Positions 25,849-34,268 of a stretch of DNA of 64,000 bases are shown piece after piece; the stretch's first letter is position 1, and every line of letters begins with the position of its first letter. This stretch comes from Chloroflexi bacterium bin20 (GTDB taxonomy: Bacteria; Chloroflexota; Anaerolineae; Aggregatilineales; Phototrophicaceae): contig MPMG01000001.1 in the NCBI GenBank assembly GCA_002238485.1, forward strand, positions 496,001-560,000. Reading direction: 5' to 3'. Position numbers and translations under genes: made by a program. The notes beneath the pieces are model-generated. The model made no database searches and was not told the DNA's origin. It was given only the letters and a program-made list of their open reading frames with translations.

Positions 25849-25887
25849 AACGCGCCGGAAATTTGCCGCGGCGCGTTCTTGATTTCT
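25849..25887 (+). terminator. Riboswitch expression-platform terminator
   Basis: A perfect 9-bp stem (AACGCGCCG with CGGCGCGTT, 25849-25857 and 25869-25877) with an 11-nt loop is followed by the T-rich CTTGATTTCT. It lies 19 nt after the TPP aptamer and about 80 nt before thiB, the right place for ligand-dependent termination. The T tract is imperfect. Confidence 0.6.
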
Positions 25888-25968
25888 ACGCAGGCTCCGC
25901 TTCAGTCTCATCAGCAGTACGCCGCGTATCCCGCGCGGTCGGTCCGTGCCAGATGAAGGGAGCACGCA

Positions 25969-27018
25969 ATGAAGTTGCGCATTTCGCTGATTATCGTTTT
26001 GCTGGTCGCCGCGCTGAGCGCGCAGGCGCAGGAGGAGGACATGGTCGTGCTGGTAACGCATGACAGCTTTGCCATATCCGAATCGGTGCTGGAAAGTTTT
26101 GAATCGCAAACGGGCATCGCCGTCGAGGTACTGCGGGCTGGCGACGCCGGACAGATGGTCAACCAAGCCATCCTCAGCAAGAACAACCCGCTGGGCGATG
26201 TCCTGTATGGCGTCGACAACACATTTTTGAGCCGCGCGCTGGATGCCGAGATCTTTGCGCCATATCAATCGCCAGCGCTGGATACGGTCGCTGCAGATTT
26301 CCTCAGGGACGATGACTTCCGCGTTACGCCTGTCGACTTCGGCGATGTCTGCCTAAATTACGATATCGCCTGGTTCGCCGAGAACGAGCTAGCGCTGCCA
26401 AAAACGTTGGATGAGCTGGCTGACGGCATCTACGCTGGCTTGCTGGTGGTCGAAAACCCTGCTACATCCTCGCCGGGTCTGGCATTCTTGCTGGCAACTA
26501 TCGCGCACTTCGGCGACGATAGCGAGGGTGGCTACCTGGACTACTGGGCGGCATTGCGCGCCAATGATGTGCTGGTCGCGGATGGCTGGACAGACGCCTA
26601 CTACGGGGAATTCACAGTCGGCAGCCGCGGCGCAGGATCACGGCCGCTGGTGGTCAGCTATGCCAGCAGCCCACCCGCCGAGGTCATCTATGGCGAAGAT
26701 CCAGAAGCCGGCGCGATAACCGGCGCGCTCACCGACGAGGGCATGTGCTTCCGCCAGGTTGAGTATGTCGGCCTGCTGGACGGGGCTGCCAACGAAGCTG
26801 GCGCGCAGCTGTTCATCGACTTCATGCTCAGCGCCGAGTTTCAAGCCGATATGCCGCTGAACATGTTCGTCTTCCCGGTGGTGGAAGCGATCGATTTGCC
26901 AGAAGCATTCCTTGCCTACGCTCAGATTCCCTTGCAGCCGGCTGTCGTTGATCCCGCGGATATCGAAGCCAATCGCGAAGCCTGGATACAAGCCTGGGCA
27001 GAGGTGATGCTGCGGTGA
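25969..27018 (+). CDS. thiB: Thiamine ABC transporter, substrate-binding protein
   Basis: The 349-residue exported protein has a signal peptide (about 1-20, ending AQA) and a family 1 solute-binding fold. VTHDSFAISE at the mature N-terminus and GDVLYGVDNTFLSRAL are typical of ThiB/TbpA. The TPP riboswitch upstream and the permease-ATPase genes downstream confirm the thiamine role. GGGAG precedes the ATG. The 3' end overlaps thiP by 4 nt. Confidence 0.93.
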   Translation: MKLRISLIIVLLVAALSAQAQEEDMVVLVTHDSFAISESVLESFESQTGIAVEVLRAGDAGQMVNQAILSKNNPLGDVLYGVDNTFLSRALDAEIFAPYQSPALDTVAADFLRDDDFRVTPVDFGDVCLNYDIAWFAENELALPKTLDELADGIYAGLLVVENPATSSPGLAFLLATIAHFGDDSEGGYLDYWAALRANDVLVADGWTDAYYGEFTVGSRGAGSRPLVVSYASSPPAEVIYGEDPEAGAITGALTDEGMCFRQVEYVGLLDGAANEAGAQLFIDFMLSAEFQADMPLNMFVFPVVEAIDLPEAFLAYAQIPLQPAVVDPADIEANREAWIQAWAEVMLR

Positions 27019-28679
27019 GAACTTGGCTGTCCAGGAGCGGCTATGCGCTGTATTTGCTGCCACTGCTTTTCCTGGGCATTTTCTTCCTCTATCCGCTGCT
27101 GGCTATATTCGATATCAGCCTGCGTCCCGATGGCGCGCTGGATTTGTCTGCCTTTGGTCGGCTGGTCGCCAGCGACTATTACATCGAGGTCTTGCTTTTC
27201 ACCTGCTGGCAAGCTGCCTTGTCCACCGCCCTTACGCTGCTCTTGGCTACGCCCTGCGCATTTGTCTTCGCCCGCTACCGATTTGCCGGCAAGTCGCTGC
27301 TGCTTTCCCTGGCCACGCTGCCTTTTGTGCTGCCGACAGTCGTGGTCGCGCTGGCATTTGCCTCCCTGACAGGCAAAAGCGGCATCCTCAATAGTCTGCT
27401 GCGCGCGCTTTTCTCGCTGGACTACACGCCTATCCAACTGGAACGCACGTTGGCTATCATCATCATCGCGCATGTCTTTTACAATTTCGCCATCGCCCTG
27501 CGCATCATGACGGGCTATTGGGCGTCGGTGGGCTTCGAGACTGAAGAAGCGGCGCGCTGTCTGGGGGCAGATGCCTGGTCGGTTTGGCGTGATATCCGCC
27601 TGCCTCTGATCCGTCCGGCGCTGCTTTCGGCGGGTATCCTGGTATTCATCTTCTGCTTCACCAGCTTCGGCGTGGTGCTGATTTTGGGCGGTATTCGTTT
27701 CGCCACGCTGGAAGTGCAGATTTATTATCAGGCTGTCAATATATTCAATTTGCCGCTGGCTGCCGCGCTGTCTATCGTGCAGATCTTGTCCATGCTCGCG
27801 CTGATGACGATATACACGCGCCAACAGAGGAACTTGCAGCTGCGACTCGCCAGCAGCGCCACAATCGCCAGAGCGCCTCGCACTGCCGCCGAGAAAGTCG
27901 CAGTTGCCAGCTGCGTCGCTTTGATCTCGCTGCTGCTTTTGTCGCCGCTGTTGGCTTTGCTGGCGCGGGCAGTATTGCTGGGAGGCCAAGTCGATTTGTC
28001 CAATTTTTTGGCGCTGGCAGAAAAATCCCGCGGTTCGCTGCTCTTCATCGCGCCGTTGGAAGCCATCGTCAATTCGTTGCGATTCGCCTTGCTGGCGATG
28101 ACGGCTGCTTTGCTATTGGGGGTCATCGCCGCAAGCATGATCCACCGGCGCGGACGCCTGGCGCGCTTTTGGGATCCACTCTTTATGCTGCCCTTGGCGA
28201 CCAGCGCGGTAACGCTGGGCTTCGGTTTCATCGTGGCGCTGGACGAGCCGCCGCTTAATCTGCGCGCCAGTTGGTTGATCATACCCGTTTCGCATACCCT
28301 GGTCGCGCTGCCTTTCGTGATCCGCAGTGTGCTGCCGGCCATGCGCGCCATTCCGCCTTCGCTGGGAGAAGCCGGGCGCGTGCTGGGCGCAAAGCCACAT
28401 CAGAAGCTGCTGTCCATTGATGCGCCGCTGCTGGGCAGGAGCATTGCTGTCGGCGCGACATTTGCTTTCACTGTGAGCATGGGCGAGTTTGGCGCGTCGC
28501 TTTTTGTGGCGCAGCGCGAGTCTGTCACGATGCCGGTGGTTATCTATCGGCTGCTGGGCGATCCGGGCCTGGCCTCGTATCGGCAATCGCTGGCGATGAG
28601 CGTCTTGCTGATGCTGGTCTGCGCGGGCGGATTTATGCTCATCGAGAGGCTGCGCGCCGCTGGACTGGGCGAATTCTGA
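27015..28679 (+). CDS. thiP: Thiamine ABC transporter permease
   Basis: This 554-residue permease consists of two homologous halves of about six helices each, the FbpB/ThiP architecture. EAA-like loops occur in both halves: EEAARCLGADAWSVWRDIRLP near 177, and GEAGRVLGAKPHQKLLSIDAP near 450. The start is GTG at 27015, overlapping thiB by 4 nt, and the stop shares one base with the thiQ ATG. Confidence 0.92.
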   Translation: MRTWLSRSGYALYLLPLLFLGIFFLYPLLAIFDISLRPDGALDLSAFGRLVASDYYIEVLLFTCWQAALSTALTLLLATPCAFVFARYRFAGKSLLLSLATLPFVLPTVVVALAFASLTGKSGILNSLLRALFSLDYTPIQLERTLAIIIIAHVFYNFAIALRIMTGYWASVGFETEEAARCLGADAWSVWRDIRLPLIRPALLSAGILVFIFCFTSFGVVLILGGIRFATLEVQIYYQAVNIFNLPLAAALSIVQILSMLALMTIYTRQQRNLQLRLASSATIARAPRTAAEKVAVASCVALISLLLLSPLLALLARAVLLGGQVDLSNFLALAEKSRGSLLFIAPLEAIVNSLRFALLAMTAALLLGVIAASMIHRRGRLARFWDPLFMLPLATSAVTLGFGFIVALDEPPLNLRASWLIIPVSHTLVALPFVIRSVLPAMRAIPPSLGEAGRVLGAKPHQKLLSIDAPLLGRSIAVGATFAFTVSMGEFGASLFVAQRESVTMPVVIYRLLGDPGLASYRQSLAMSVLLMLVCAGGFMLIERLRAAGLGEF

Positions 28680-29695
28680 TGCTGCGGCTGGCAAATGTGG
28701 CGCATGCTTATGGCGATGTGGTCTCGCTTCGTGGCCTGTCGCTGGACTTGTCGCCGGGCGAGATCCTTTGCTTGCTGGGTCCCAGCGGCTGTGGCAAGAC
28801 GACGTTGCTGCGAATCATCGCCGGGCTGGAAGGCGACTACAGCGGCGAAATCAGGCTGGACGGGGCAGACATCCGCCCTGTGCCTGTGCATCAACGCGGC
28901 TTCGGCTTGATGTTTCAGGATTATGCGCTCTTCCCGCATATGTCTGTGCGGGAAAATATCGCCTATGGATTGAAGCGGCGCGGTGACAGGCGGCGGGACA
29001 TCAAGCGCCAGGTGGATGCCTTGCTGGAGCGGGTCGGGCTGGCTGGTTTGGGCCCGCGAGATGTGGCGGCGCTTTCGGGCGGGCAAAAGCAGCGAGTGGC
29101 TTTGGCGCGCAGCCTGGCGCCCAACCCGCGTCTGCTGATGCTGGACGAGCCACTGGGTTCGCTGGATGCTCAGTTGCGCGATCAACTGGCGCTGGAATTG
29201 CGAAAACTGCTCAAAGAGACCGGAATCGGCGCGATATATGTGACGCACGATCGCCGCGAAGCCTATGCCGTTGCCGACCGCATCGCTGTGATGGACGCGG
29301 GCAGCATCCAGCAATGCGACAGTCCGCGTCAGCTCTATCACAAGCCTGCCAATGCGCATGTCGCGCGCTTTCTGGGATTGCGCAATCTTTATGCGCGCGC
29401 AGAAAACGCCCGTGCATTGCAGCTGGCAGAGCAGGCCCGGGCGCTGCGCAACGCTACGCAGTACATTTTGATTCATCCGCGCGGAATCAGCCTGGATGGC
29501 CTGGCATCTGCGCCGGCTGCCGAATTTGAGGCCACGCTCCTTGCAGCTGTCTTCCGCGGCGAGGCTTGGGACATTCGCCTGCGGCTGGACGGAGATCTGC
29601 ATTTGTCATGCTCGACAAGCGAATTGCCTACGCAGATCGGCAAACCTGTGCGCGTGTTCGTGGCGTTGGAGGCAGTGCTGGCGCTGGACGAGTAG
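28679..29695 (+). CDS. thiQ: Thiamine ABC transporter ATP-binding protein
   Basis: The 338-residue ATPase has Walker A GPSGCGKTT (about 34), signature LSGGQKQRVALARSL, Walker B LLMLDEPLGSLD and switch His THDRREA. A C-terminal extension of about 110 residues looks like a TOBE-type regulatory domain; the Gram-negative ThiQ is only about 230 residues, so this resembles PotA/FbpC in length. It powers thiamine uptake through ThiP. Confidence 0.9.
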   Translation: MLRLANVAHAYGDVVSLRGLSLDLSPGEILCLLGPSGCGKTTLLRIIAGLEGDYSGEIRLDGADIRPVPVHQRGFGLMFQDYALFPHMSVRENIAYGLKRRGDRRRDIKRQVDALLERVGLAGLGPRDVAALSGGQKQRVALARSLAPNPRLLMLDEPLGSLDAQLRDQLALELRKLLKETGIGAIYVTHDRREAYAVADRIAVMDAGSIQQCDSPRQLYHKPANAHVARFLGLRNLYARAENARALQLAEQARALRNATQYILIHPRGISLDGLASAPAAEFEATLLAAVFRGEAWDIRLRLDGDLHLSCSTSELPTQIGKPVRVFVALEAVLALDE

Positions 29696-29726
29696 ACCTT
29701 GCCTGTGCCGTTTGCGCGCGGGCATT

Positions 29727-29732
29727 TATAAT
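29727..29732 (+). promoter_or_regulatory. -10 element of purH
   Basis: A perfect TATAAT lies 39 nt before the purH ATG in the 76-bp gap after thiQ. The -35 (GTGCCG at 16-bp spacing) is weak. It suggests that purH is expressed independently of thiamine control. Confidence 0.45.
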
Positions 29733-29771
29733 CCGATCTCAAGCCGCAAACACAGATGTAAGGACCAAGCC

Positions 29772-31310
29772 ATGCCGCGAGCCTTGATCAGCGTTTCCGA
29801 CAAAACAGGCATCATCCATTTCTCCAGAGAACTCCACGCCCTGGGCTGGGAGCTGGTGGCGAGCGGCGGTACAAGCGCCACGTTGATGGCAGGCGGCATT
29901 CCAGTCACCAGCGTCGAAAGTCTGACGGGGCAAGCCGAACTGCTGGGCGGGCGCGTCAAGACCTTGCACCCGGCCATACACAGCGGCATTCTGGCGCGCG
30001 ACAGCGATTCGGATTTCAGCGAACTGGCGCAGCATGGCTACGCGCCTATCAGTCTGGTGGTCTGCAATCTGTATCCCTTCAGCGAGACGATCGCAGCGGA
30101 CGATGTCGCTCTGGATGATGCCATCGAACAGATCGACATCGGCGGCGTCACGCTGCTGCGGGCTGCGGCGAAGAACTTTGCGCGGGTGACGGCGCTGTGC
30201 GATCCTGGCGATTATGACGCGGTGATCTCGGCGCTAAAATACGACGGCGCAAGCAACAGCCAACTGCGGCGCGAATTGGCGGTAAAAGCTTTCGCCCATT
30301 GCCGTGATTATGATACGGCTATTCATACATGGCTTGCCGACTCCGATGTGACGCCAGCGGCAGACGAAACTGTGCCTGACAACATCTTTATCGGTCTGCG
30401 GCGCAGCCATGAATTGCGTTATGGAGAGAACCCGCATCAAGCTGCCGCCTATTATTCGCGCGACGAAAACCAGACGCCACTGGGCGCGCGCCAGCTGGGC
30501 GGCAAGCAGCTTTCTTACAACAACATCCTGGATGTAGATGCGGCTTGGCGGGCAGTCAGCAGCTTTGACGCGCCAACAGCTGTCATTGTCAAACATCTAA
30601 ACCCGACCGGGATCGCCAGTGGCCAATCGTTGGCGGCTGCCTTCCCATTGGCGCTGGCATCGGATCCGCTCTCGGCTTTTGGCGGCATCATCGCCCTGAA
30701 TCGCGAAGCCGATGCCGAGCTGGCGCGCGCGCTGGGGGCGCTCTTTATCGAGGGTTTGATTGCGCCGGGCTTCACCGACGAAGCGATTGAACAACTGCGC
30801 AAAAGGCGGGTGAATTGTCGCCTCTTGCAGATGCCGCGCTCATTTGATGACGCTGGCTACGAGCTGCGCAGCGTCATGGGCGGCTTGCTTCTTCAACGGT
30901 ATGACACTGGCGATCCAACCGAGACGCAGCTGACGACAGTGACGCGGCGGGCTCCGACAGATGCCGAGCTGGCTTCATTGCAATTCGCCTGGCGAGCCGC
31001 GCAGCATGTCAAGTCGAATGCCATCGTGCTGGCGCGATCCAGTCATACTGTCGGCATAGGCGGCGGATTGCCCAGTCGCGTTGATGCGGCAGAGCTGGCG
31101 ATCGGCAAGGCGGGCGCAGAAGCGCAAGACGCGGCGCTGGCATCGGACGCCTTCTTCCCCTTCCCAGACAGCATAGAGCGGGCGGCGCAGGCTGGCATTC
31201 GCTGCATTATCCAGCCGGGCGGCTCCATCCGCGACGCGCAAGTCATCGAAGCGGCGGACCGCTATGACATGGCGATGGTGTTCACCAGGACGCGCCACTT
31301 CCGCCATTGA
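29772..31310 (+). CDS. purH: Bifunctional AICAR transformylase/IMP cyclohydrolase
   Basis: This 512-residue enzyme catalyses the last two steps of IMP synthesis. The N-terminal IMP cyclohydrolase domain begins ALISVSDKTGI with SGGTSATL and LGGRVKTLHP. The C-terminal transformylase has RYGENPHQ, the catalytic KHLNPTG (usually KHxNPCG) and SDAFFPFPDSIE. The start ATG at 29772 has AAGGA 7 nt upstream; the frame extends back into thiQ, but those residues are not family-like. The stop is 2 nt from that of the convergent secF. Confidence 0.96.
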   Translation: MPRALISVSDKTGIIHFSRELHALGWELVASGGTSATLMAGGIPVTSVESLTGQAELLGGRVKTLHPAIHSGILARDSDSDFSELAQHGYAPISLVVCNLYPFSETIAADDVALDDAIEQIDIGGVTLLRAAAKNFARVTALCDPGDYDAVISALKYDGASNSQLRRELAVKAFAHCRDYDTAIHTWLADSDVTPAADETVPDNIFIGLRRSHELRYGENPHQAAAYYSRDENQTPLGARQLGGKQLSYNNILDVDAAWRAVSSFDAPTAVIVKHLNPTGIASGQSLAAAFPLALASDPLSAFGGIIALNREADAELARALGALFIEGLIAPGFTDEAIEQLRKRRVNCRLLQMPRSFDDAGYELRSVMGGLLLQRYDTGDPTETQLTTVTRRAPTDAELASLQFAWRAAQHVKSNAIVLARSSHTVGIGGGLPSRVDAAELAIGKAGAEAQDAALASDAFFPFPDSIERAAQAGIRCIIQPGGSIRDAQVIEAADRYDMAMVFTRTRHFRH

Positions 31311-31312
31311 TC

Positions 31313-32266
31313 TCAGACGGCTTCGACAGCAGCTTCATCCACGCGACCGCCGAGGACAGGCAACTCGCCCTGTTCCCAAGCCACCAGCAGCGGCACAGCG
31401 GTGAAGATCGACGAATACGTGCCGCTAAGCAAACCGATGAACAAGATAGCGATGAATTGCTTGACCGTCTCGCCACCGAAGAGCAGGATGGCGATCATGA
31501 TGAAAAAGGCGTTCAACTGCGTGGCTAGCGAGCGATGGATGGTCTCCCAGATGCTGCGATTGACGATAGTCTCGTAGGGTTCGCCCAGGTGCTTGGGGAT
31601 ATTTTCGCGGATGCGGTCGAAGACGACGATGGAATCTTGCACAGAAAAGCCCACCACCGTCAGCACAGCCGTCAGGAAGAGCGCATCAATCTCCCAGCCC
31701 AATAGCAAGCCAAAGAGCGACATCACGCCCATCACAACCAGCATGTCGTGGATCATTGCGGCGATAGCGCAGACGCCGTAACGAATGGCGTTGGGCACCT
31801 GGCGGAAGGCGATGACGATGAAGCCGGTGATCACCAGCGCGCCCACTGCCACAGCCGCCAATGCCGAGCGAGTCACTTCGCCGCCGATAGTCGCCGAAAC
31901 CGTTTCTATGCCGAAGCTGTCGCGGTCGATAGGCGCGAGTTCGCCCAGGCTGGCCAGAATGTCGTTCGTCACGGCTACTTCATGAAAACCCGCCCGCACC
32001 GACCAGCGGAAGTCGTCTGCGCCGCCGATTTGCTGGATGATGACATTGTCATCGCCAAAGCTGGTGAAGACGCGGCGGATGCCATCTTCGCTCGCGCCAG
32101 CCTCTTCAAATTTCAACTCGTAGATGCTGCCGCCCAGAAAGTCGATGCTCAGGCGGAAGGGCGCGCCAGTCGTCATTGTCGAATAGAGCATGATCGCCAG
32201 ACCAGGCACGATCACCAGAGCAGACAGAACAAAAAACCAGCGGCGCTTTTGAACGATATTGAACAT
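31313..32266 (-). CDS. secF: Protein translocase subunit SecF
   Basis: The 317-residue protein has six TM helices, a periplasmic-type domain after the first, and the family block VGFSVQDSIVVFDRIREN near 215. With SecD it uses the proton gradient to pull preproteins through SecYEG. The start ATG at 32266 has GAGGGGG just upstream. It follows secD by 13 nt. Confidence 0.95.
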   Translation of the reverse strand: MFNIVQKRRWFFVLSALVIVPGLAIMLYSTMTTGAPFRLSIDFLGGSIYELKFEEAGASEDGIRRVFTSFGDDNVIIQQIGGADDFRWSVRAGFHEVAVTNDILASLGELAPIDRDSFGIETVSATIGGEVTRSALAAVAVGALVITGFIVIAFRQVPNAIRYGVCAIAAMIHDMLVVMGVMSLFGLLLGWEIDALFLTAVLTVVGFSVQDSIVVFDRIRENIPKHLGEPYETIVNRSIWETIHRSLATQLNAFFIMIAILLFGGETVKQFIAILFIGLLSGTYSSIFTAVPLLVAWEQGELPVLGGRVDEAAVEAV

Positions 32267-32279
32267 GTCGGCAGCCCCC

Positions 32280-33776
32280 TCAAGCGCCCAGCAGCGCGCG
32301 GTTGCTCTCGATGCGGCTGCGGAAAACCCCAACGAGGATGTACAAGAAGGTGCGCGTTACGATGACGGCGGTGAACAAGTTGAGCATCAGCCCGATCGCC
32401 AGCGTCACCGCAAAACCAGCCACAATGCTTGCGCCAGGCGTCTGCCCGAACATGAAGAGAATCCCGCAGATGATAATGGTAGACAGGTTGCTGTCGCGAA
32501 TGGATGTCCAGGCGCGGTCGAAGCCGGCTTTCAGCGCCGCCTCTAGCCCCAGGCCTGCCCGCAGCTCTTCCTTGATTCGCTCGAAGATCAGAATATTGCC
32601 ATCCACCGCCGTGCCAATTGATATGAGAAAGCCAGTGATAGCTGGCAAGGTCAACGTAACCGGCAGCAGCTTGAACACAGCGATATTCAAGAAGATGAAG
32701 ACGACCAGCGCCAGATCGGCAGCCAGGCCCGGCAGCCGATAATAGATGAGCATGAATGCCAACACGACCAGCACGCCGATTACGCCGGCCTGCACGCTCA
32801 GCCGCACCGACTCTTGCCCCAGCGTCGCACCGACCTCTTGTGTGCTTTCGATGCGCAATGGGATGGGCAGCGCGCCCGAACGCAGCTGCAGTGCCAGGGT
32901 GTTGGCTTCGTCTTCTGTGAATTGGCCGCTGATGACGCCGCCGCTGCTCAGTTGTGCCTGGATGACCGGCGCAGACAGCACTTCGCCATCCAGCACGATC
33001 GCCATGGGCTGGCCGATGCGTTCGGCAGTGAATCCACCAAAAACAGACTGGAACTCTTCTTTGATCTCGAAATTGATCATCCATTCGGCACTGCCCGTGC
33101 CTTGGGGCGGGGCGAGCACGGCGCTGGCAGCCTGCAGACCAGCACCCGTCATGACGGTGCGGAAGGGCAAACCAGTCACTGGATGCGCGCGGCGCGATGC
33201 CAGCGGATCGTCCTCGCCTTCGGCCACAGTCGCATTGCGGCGCATGTCGACTTGTTCGCTGGTAACGATCTCGCTGCCCACCAAGTCATAGGCTTGGGCG
33301 CTGAGTCCGCCGAAATCCACGAATTCCAGCAAGGCGGTCTGCTGGATGGTGGCGATGGCTTGCTGTGGGTCGCGCACGCCGGGCAACTCGACCAGGATGC
33401 GGTCGCGCCCCTGCACTTGCACGGTCGCTTCGGTCAAGCCCAGCGCATTGACACGCCGCGAGACATTGTTGGCTGTTTCGCCCAGGTCTTCGGCAGAGAA
33501 GCTATCCGCGGCGATATCGGCTTGCAGCAAGACGCGCAAACCGCCAACCAGATCCAAGCCCAGGCTCTGTGTGATATTGAGCACGAATTCGGGTGTGCCA
33601 TTGCCATCGGCGTCAAACTCCAAGTTTTCATTGCATTTTAGCTTGGCGAGCGCAGCATCGTCGGCGGCGGCGCAGGCAGCGGCATCCACGCCTTTGCTCT
33701 CGGGCGGAGTCGCTACCCAGATGCAGAAAGCGCAGAGAACGGATATGAAAATGAGCCAGCGGCTGTGTCTGCTCAT
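32280..33776 (-). CDS. secD: Protein translocase subunit SecD
   Basis: The 498-residue protein has an N-terminal TM helix, a large extracytoplasmic domain with GLDLVGGLRVLLQAD, and a C-terminal five-helix bundle with GTAVDGNILIFERIKEE. It overlaps yajC by 4 nt (ATGA). The periplasmic-type domain carries an insertion near 180-200. Confidence 0.95.
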   Translation of the reverse strand: MSRHSRWLIFISVLCAFCIWVATPPESKGVDAAACAAADDAALAKLKCNENLEFDADGNGTPEFVLNITQSLGLDLVGGLRVLLQADIAADSFSAEDLGETANNVSRRVNALGLTEATVQVQGRDRILVELPGVRDPQQAIATIQQTALLEFVDFGGLSAQAYDLVGSEIVTSEQVDMRRNATVAEGEDDPLASRRAHPVTGLPFRTVMTGAGLQAASAVLAPPQGTGSAEWMINFEIKEEFQSVFGGFTAERIGQPMAIVLDGEVLSAPVIQAQLSSGGVISGQFTEDEANTLALQLRSGALPIPLRIESTQEVGATLGQESVRLSVQAGVIGVLVVLAFMLIYYRLPGLAADLALVVFIFLNIAVFKLLPVTLTLPAITGFLISIGTAVDGNILIFERIKEELRAGLGLEAALKAGFDRAWTSIRDSNLSTIIICGILFMFGQTPGASIVAGFAVTLAIGLMLNLFTAVIVTRTFLYILVGVFRSRIESNRALLGA

Positions 33777-34123
33777 ATTTTTTCGCCTTCCTCGCTGGAT
33801 GACGTTTGATCGCGGCTGCTGCCGCTGCCACGGGCGGCGCTTTCGGCGATAGCCTGCGGATCGTAGACTTGCTGCAGGGCGGCTGTCAGCAGCTTGATGC
33901 GCACGCCATCGGCGATCTCGATAATCGAGAGGCCAGCCGCCACATCAATATCGATGATCTTGCCGACGATGCCGCCATAGGTAACAACTTCGTCACCCAC
34001 ATGCAAGGCGCGCACGATTTTCTGCTTGTGCTGAAAGGCGCGCTGCTTGGGGAAGATGACCATCGCCCAATAGCCGCCCAGCGCCAGCGAAAGCACCGCG
34101 AAGACGAGCACGAATTCTGGCAT
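33773..34123 (-). CDS. yajC: Preprotein translocase subunit YajC
   Basis: The 116-residue protein has one N-terminal TM helix (about 4-23), then the PKQRAFQHKQKIVRAL and LHVGDEVVTYGGIVGKI motifs. YajC binds SecDF. A low-complexity Ser-rich tail ends it. A minus-strand TATACT (34161-34166) lies about 40 nt upstream, without a clear -35. Confidence 0.94.
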   Translation of the reverse strand: MPEFVLVFAVLSLALGGYWAMVIFPKQRAFQHKQKIVRALHVGDEVVTYGGIVGKIIDIDVAAGLSIIEIADGVRIKLLTAALQQVYDPQAIAESAARGSGSSRDQTSSSEEGEKI

Positions 34124-34204
34124 GGCTGCCTTTGTGCATAGTTAATCGCAAAACGCCTGTAGTATAGTGGTGAATGCAGGGCATAGCCAGACCGCATCGT
34201 CTGC

Positions 34205-34233
34205 TTGACTATGTAATTAGAAGTCTTTACAAT
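34205..34233 (+). promoter_or_regulatory. Promoter of the CARDB-protein gene
   Basis: TTGACT (34205-34210) and TACAAT (34228-34233) are separated by 17 bp, 36 nt before the ATG at 34269. Confidence 0.6.
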
Positions 34234-34268
34234 AGCAATCCAACTTGTCGCCAGCGAGTGAAGTGGAC

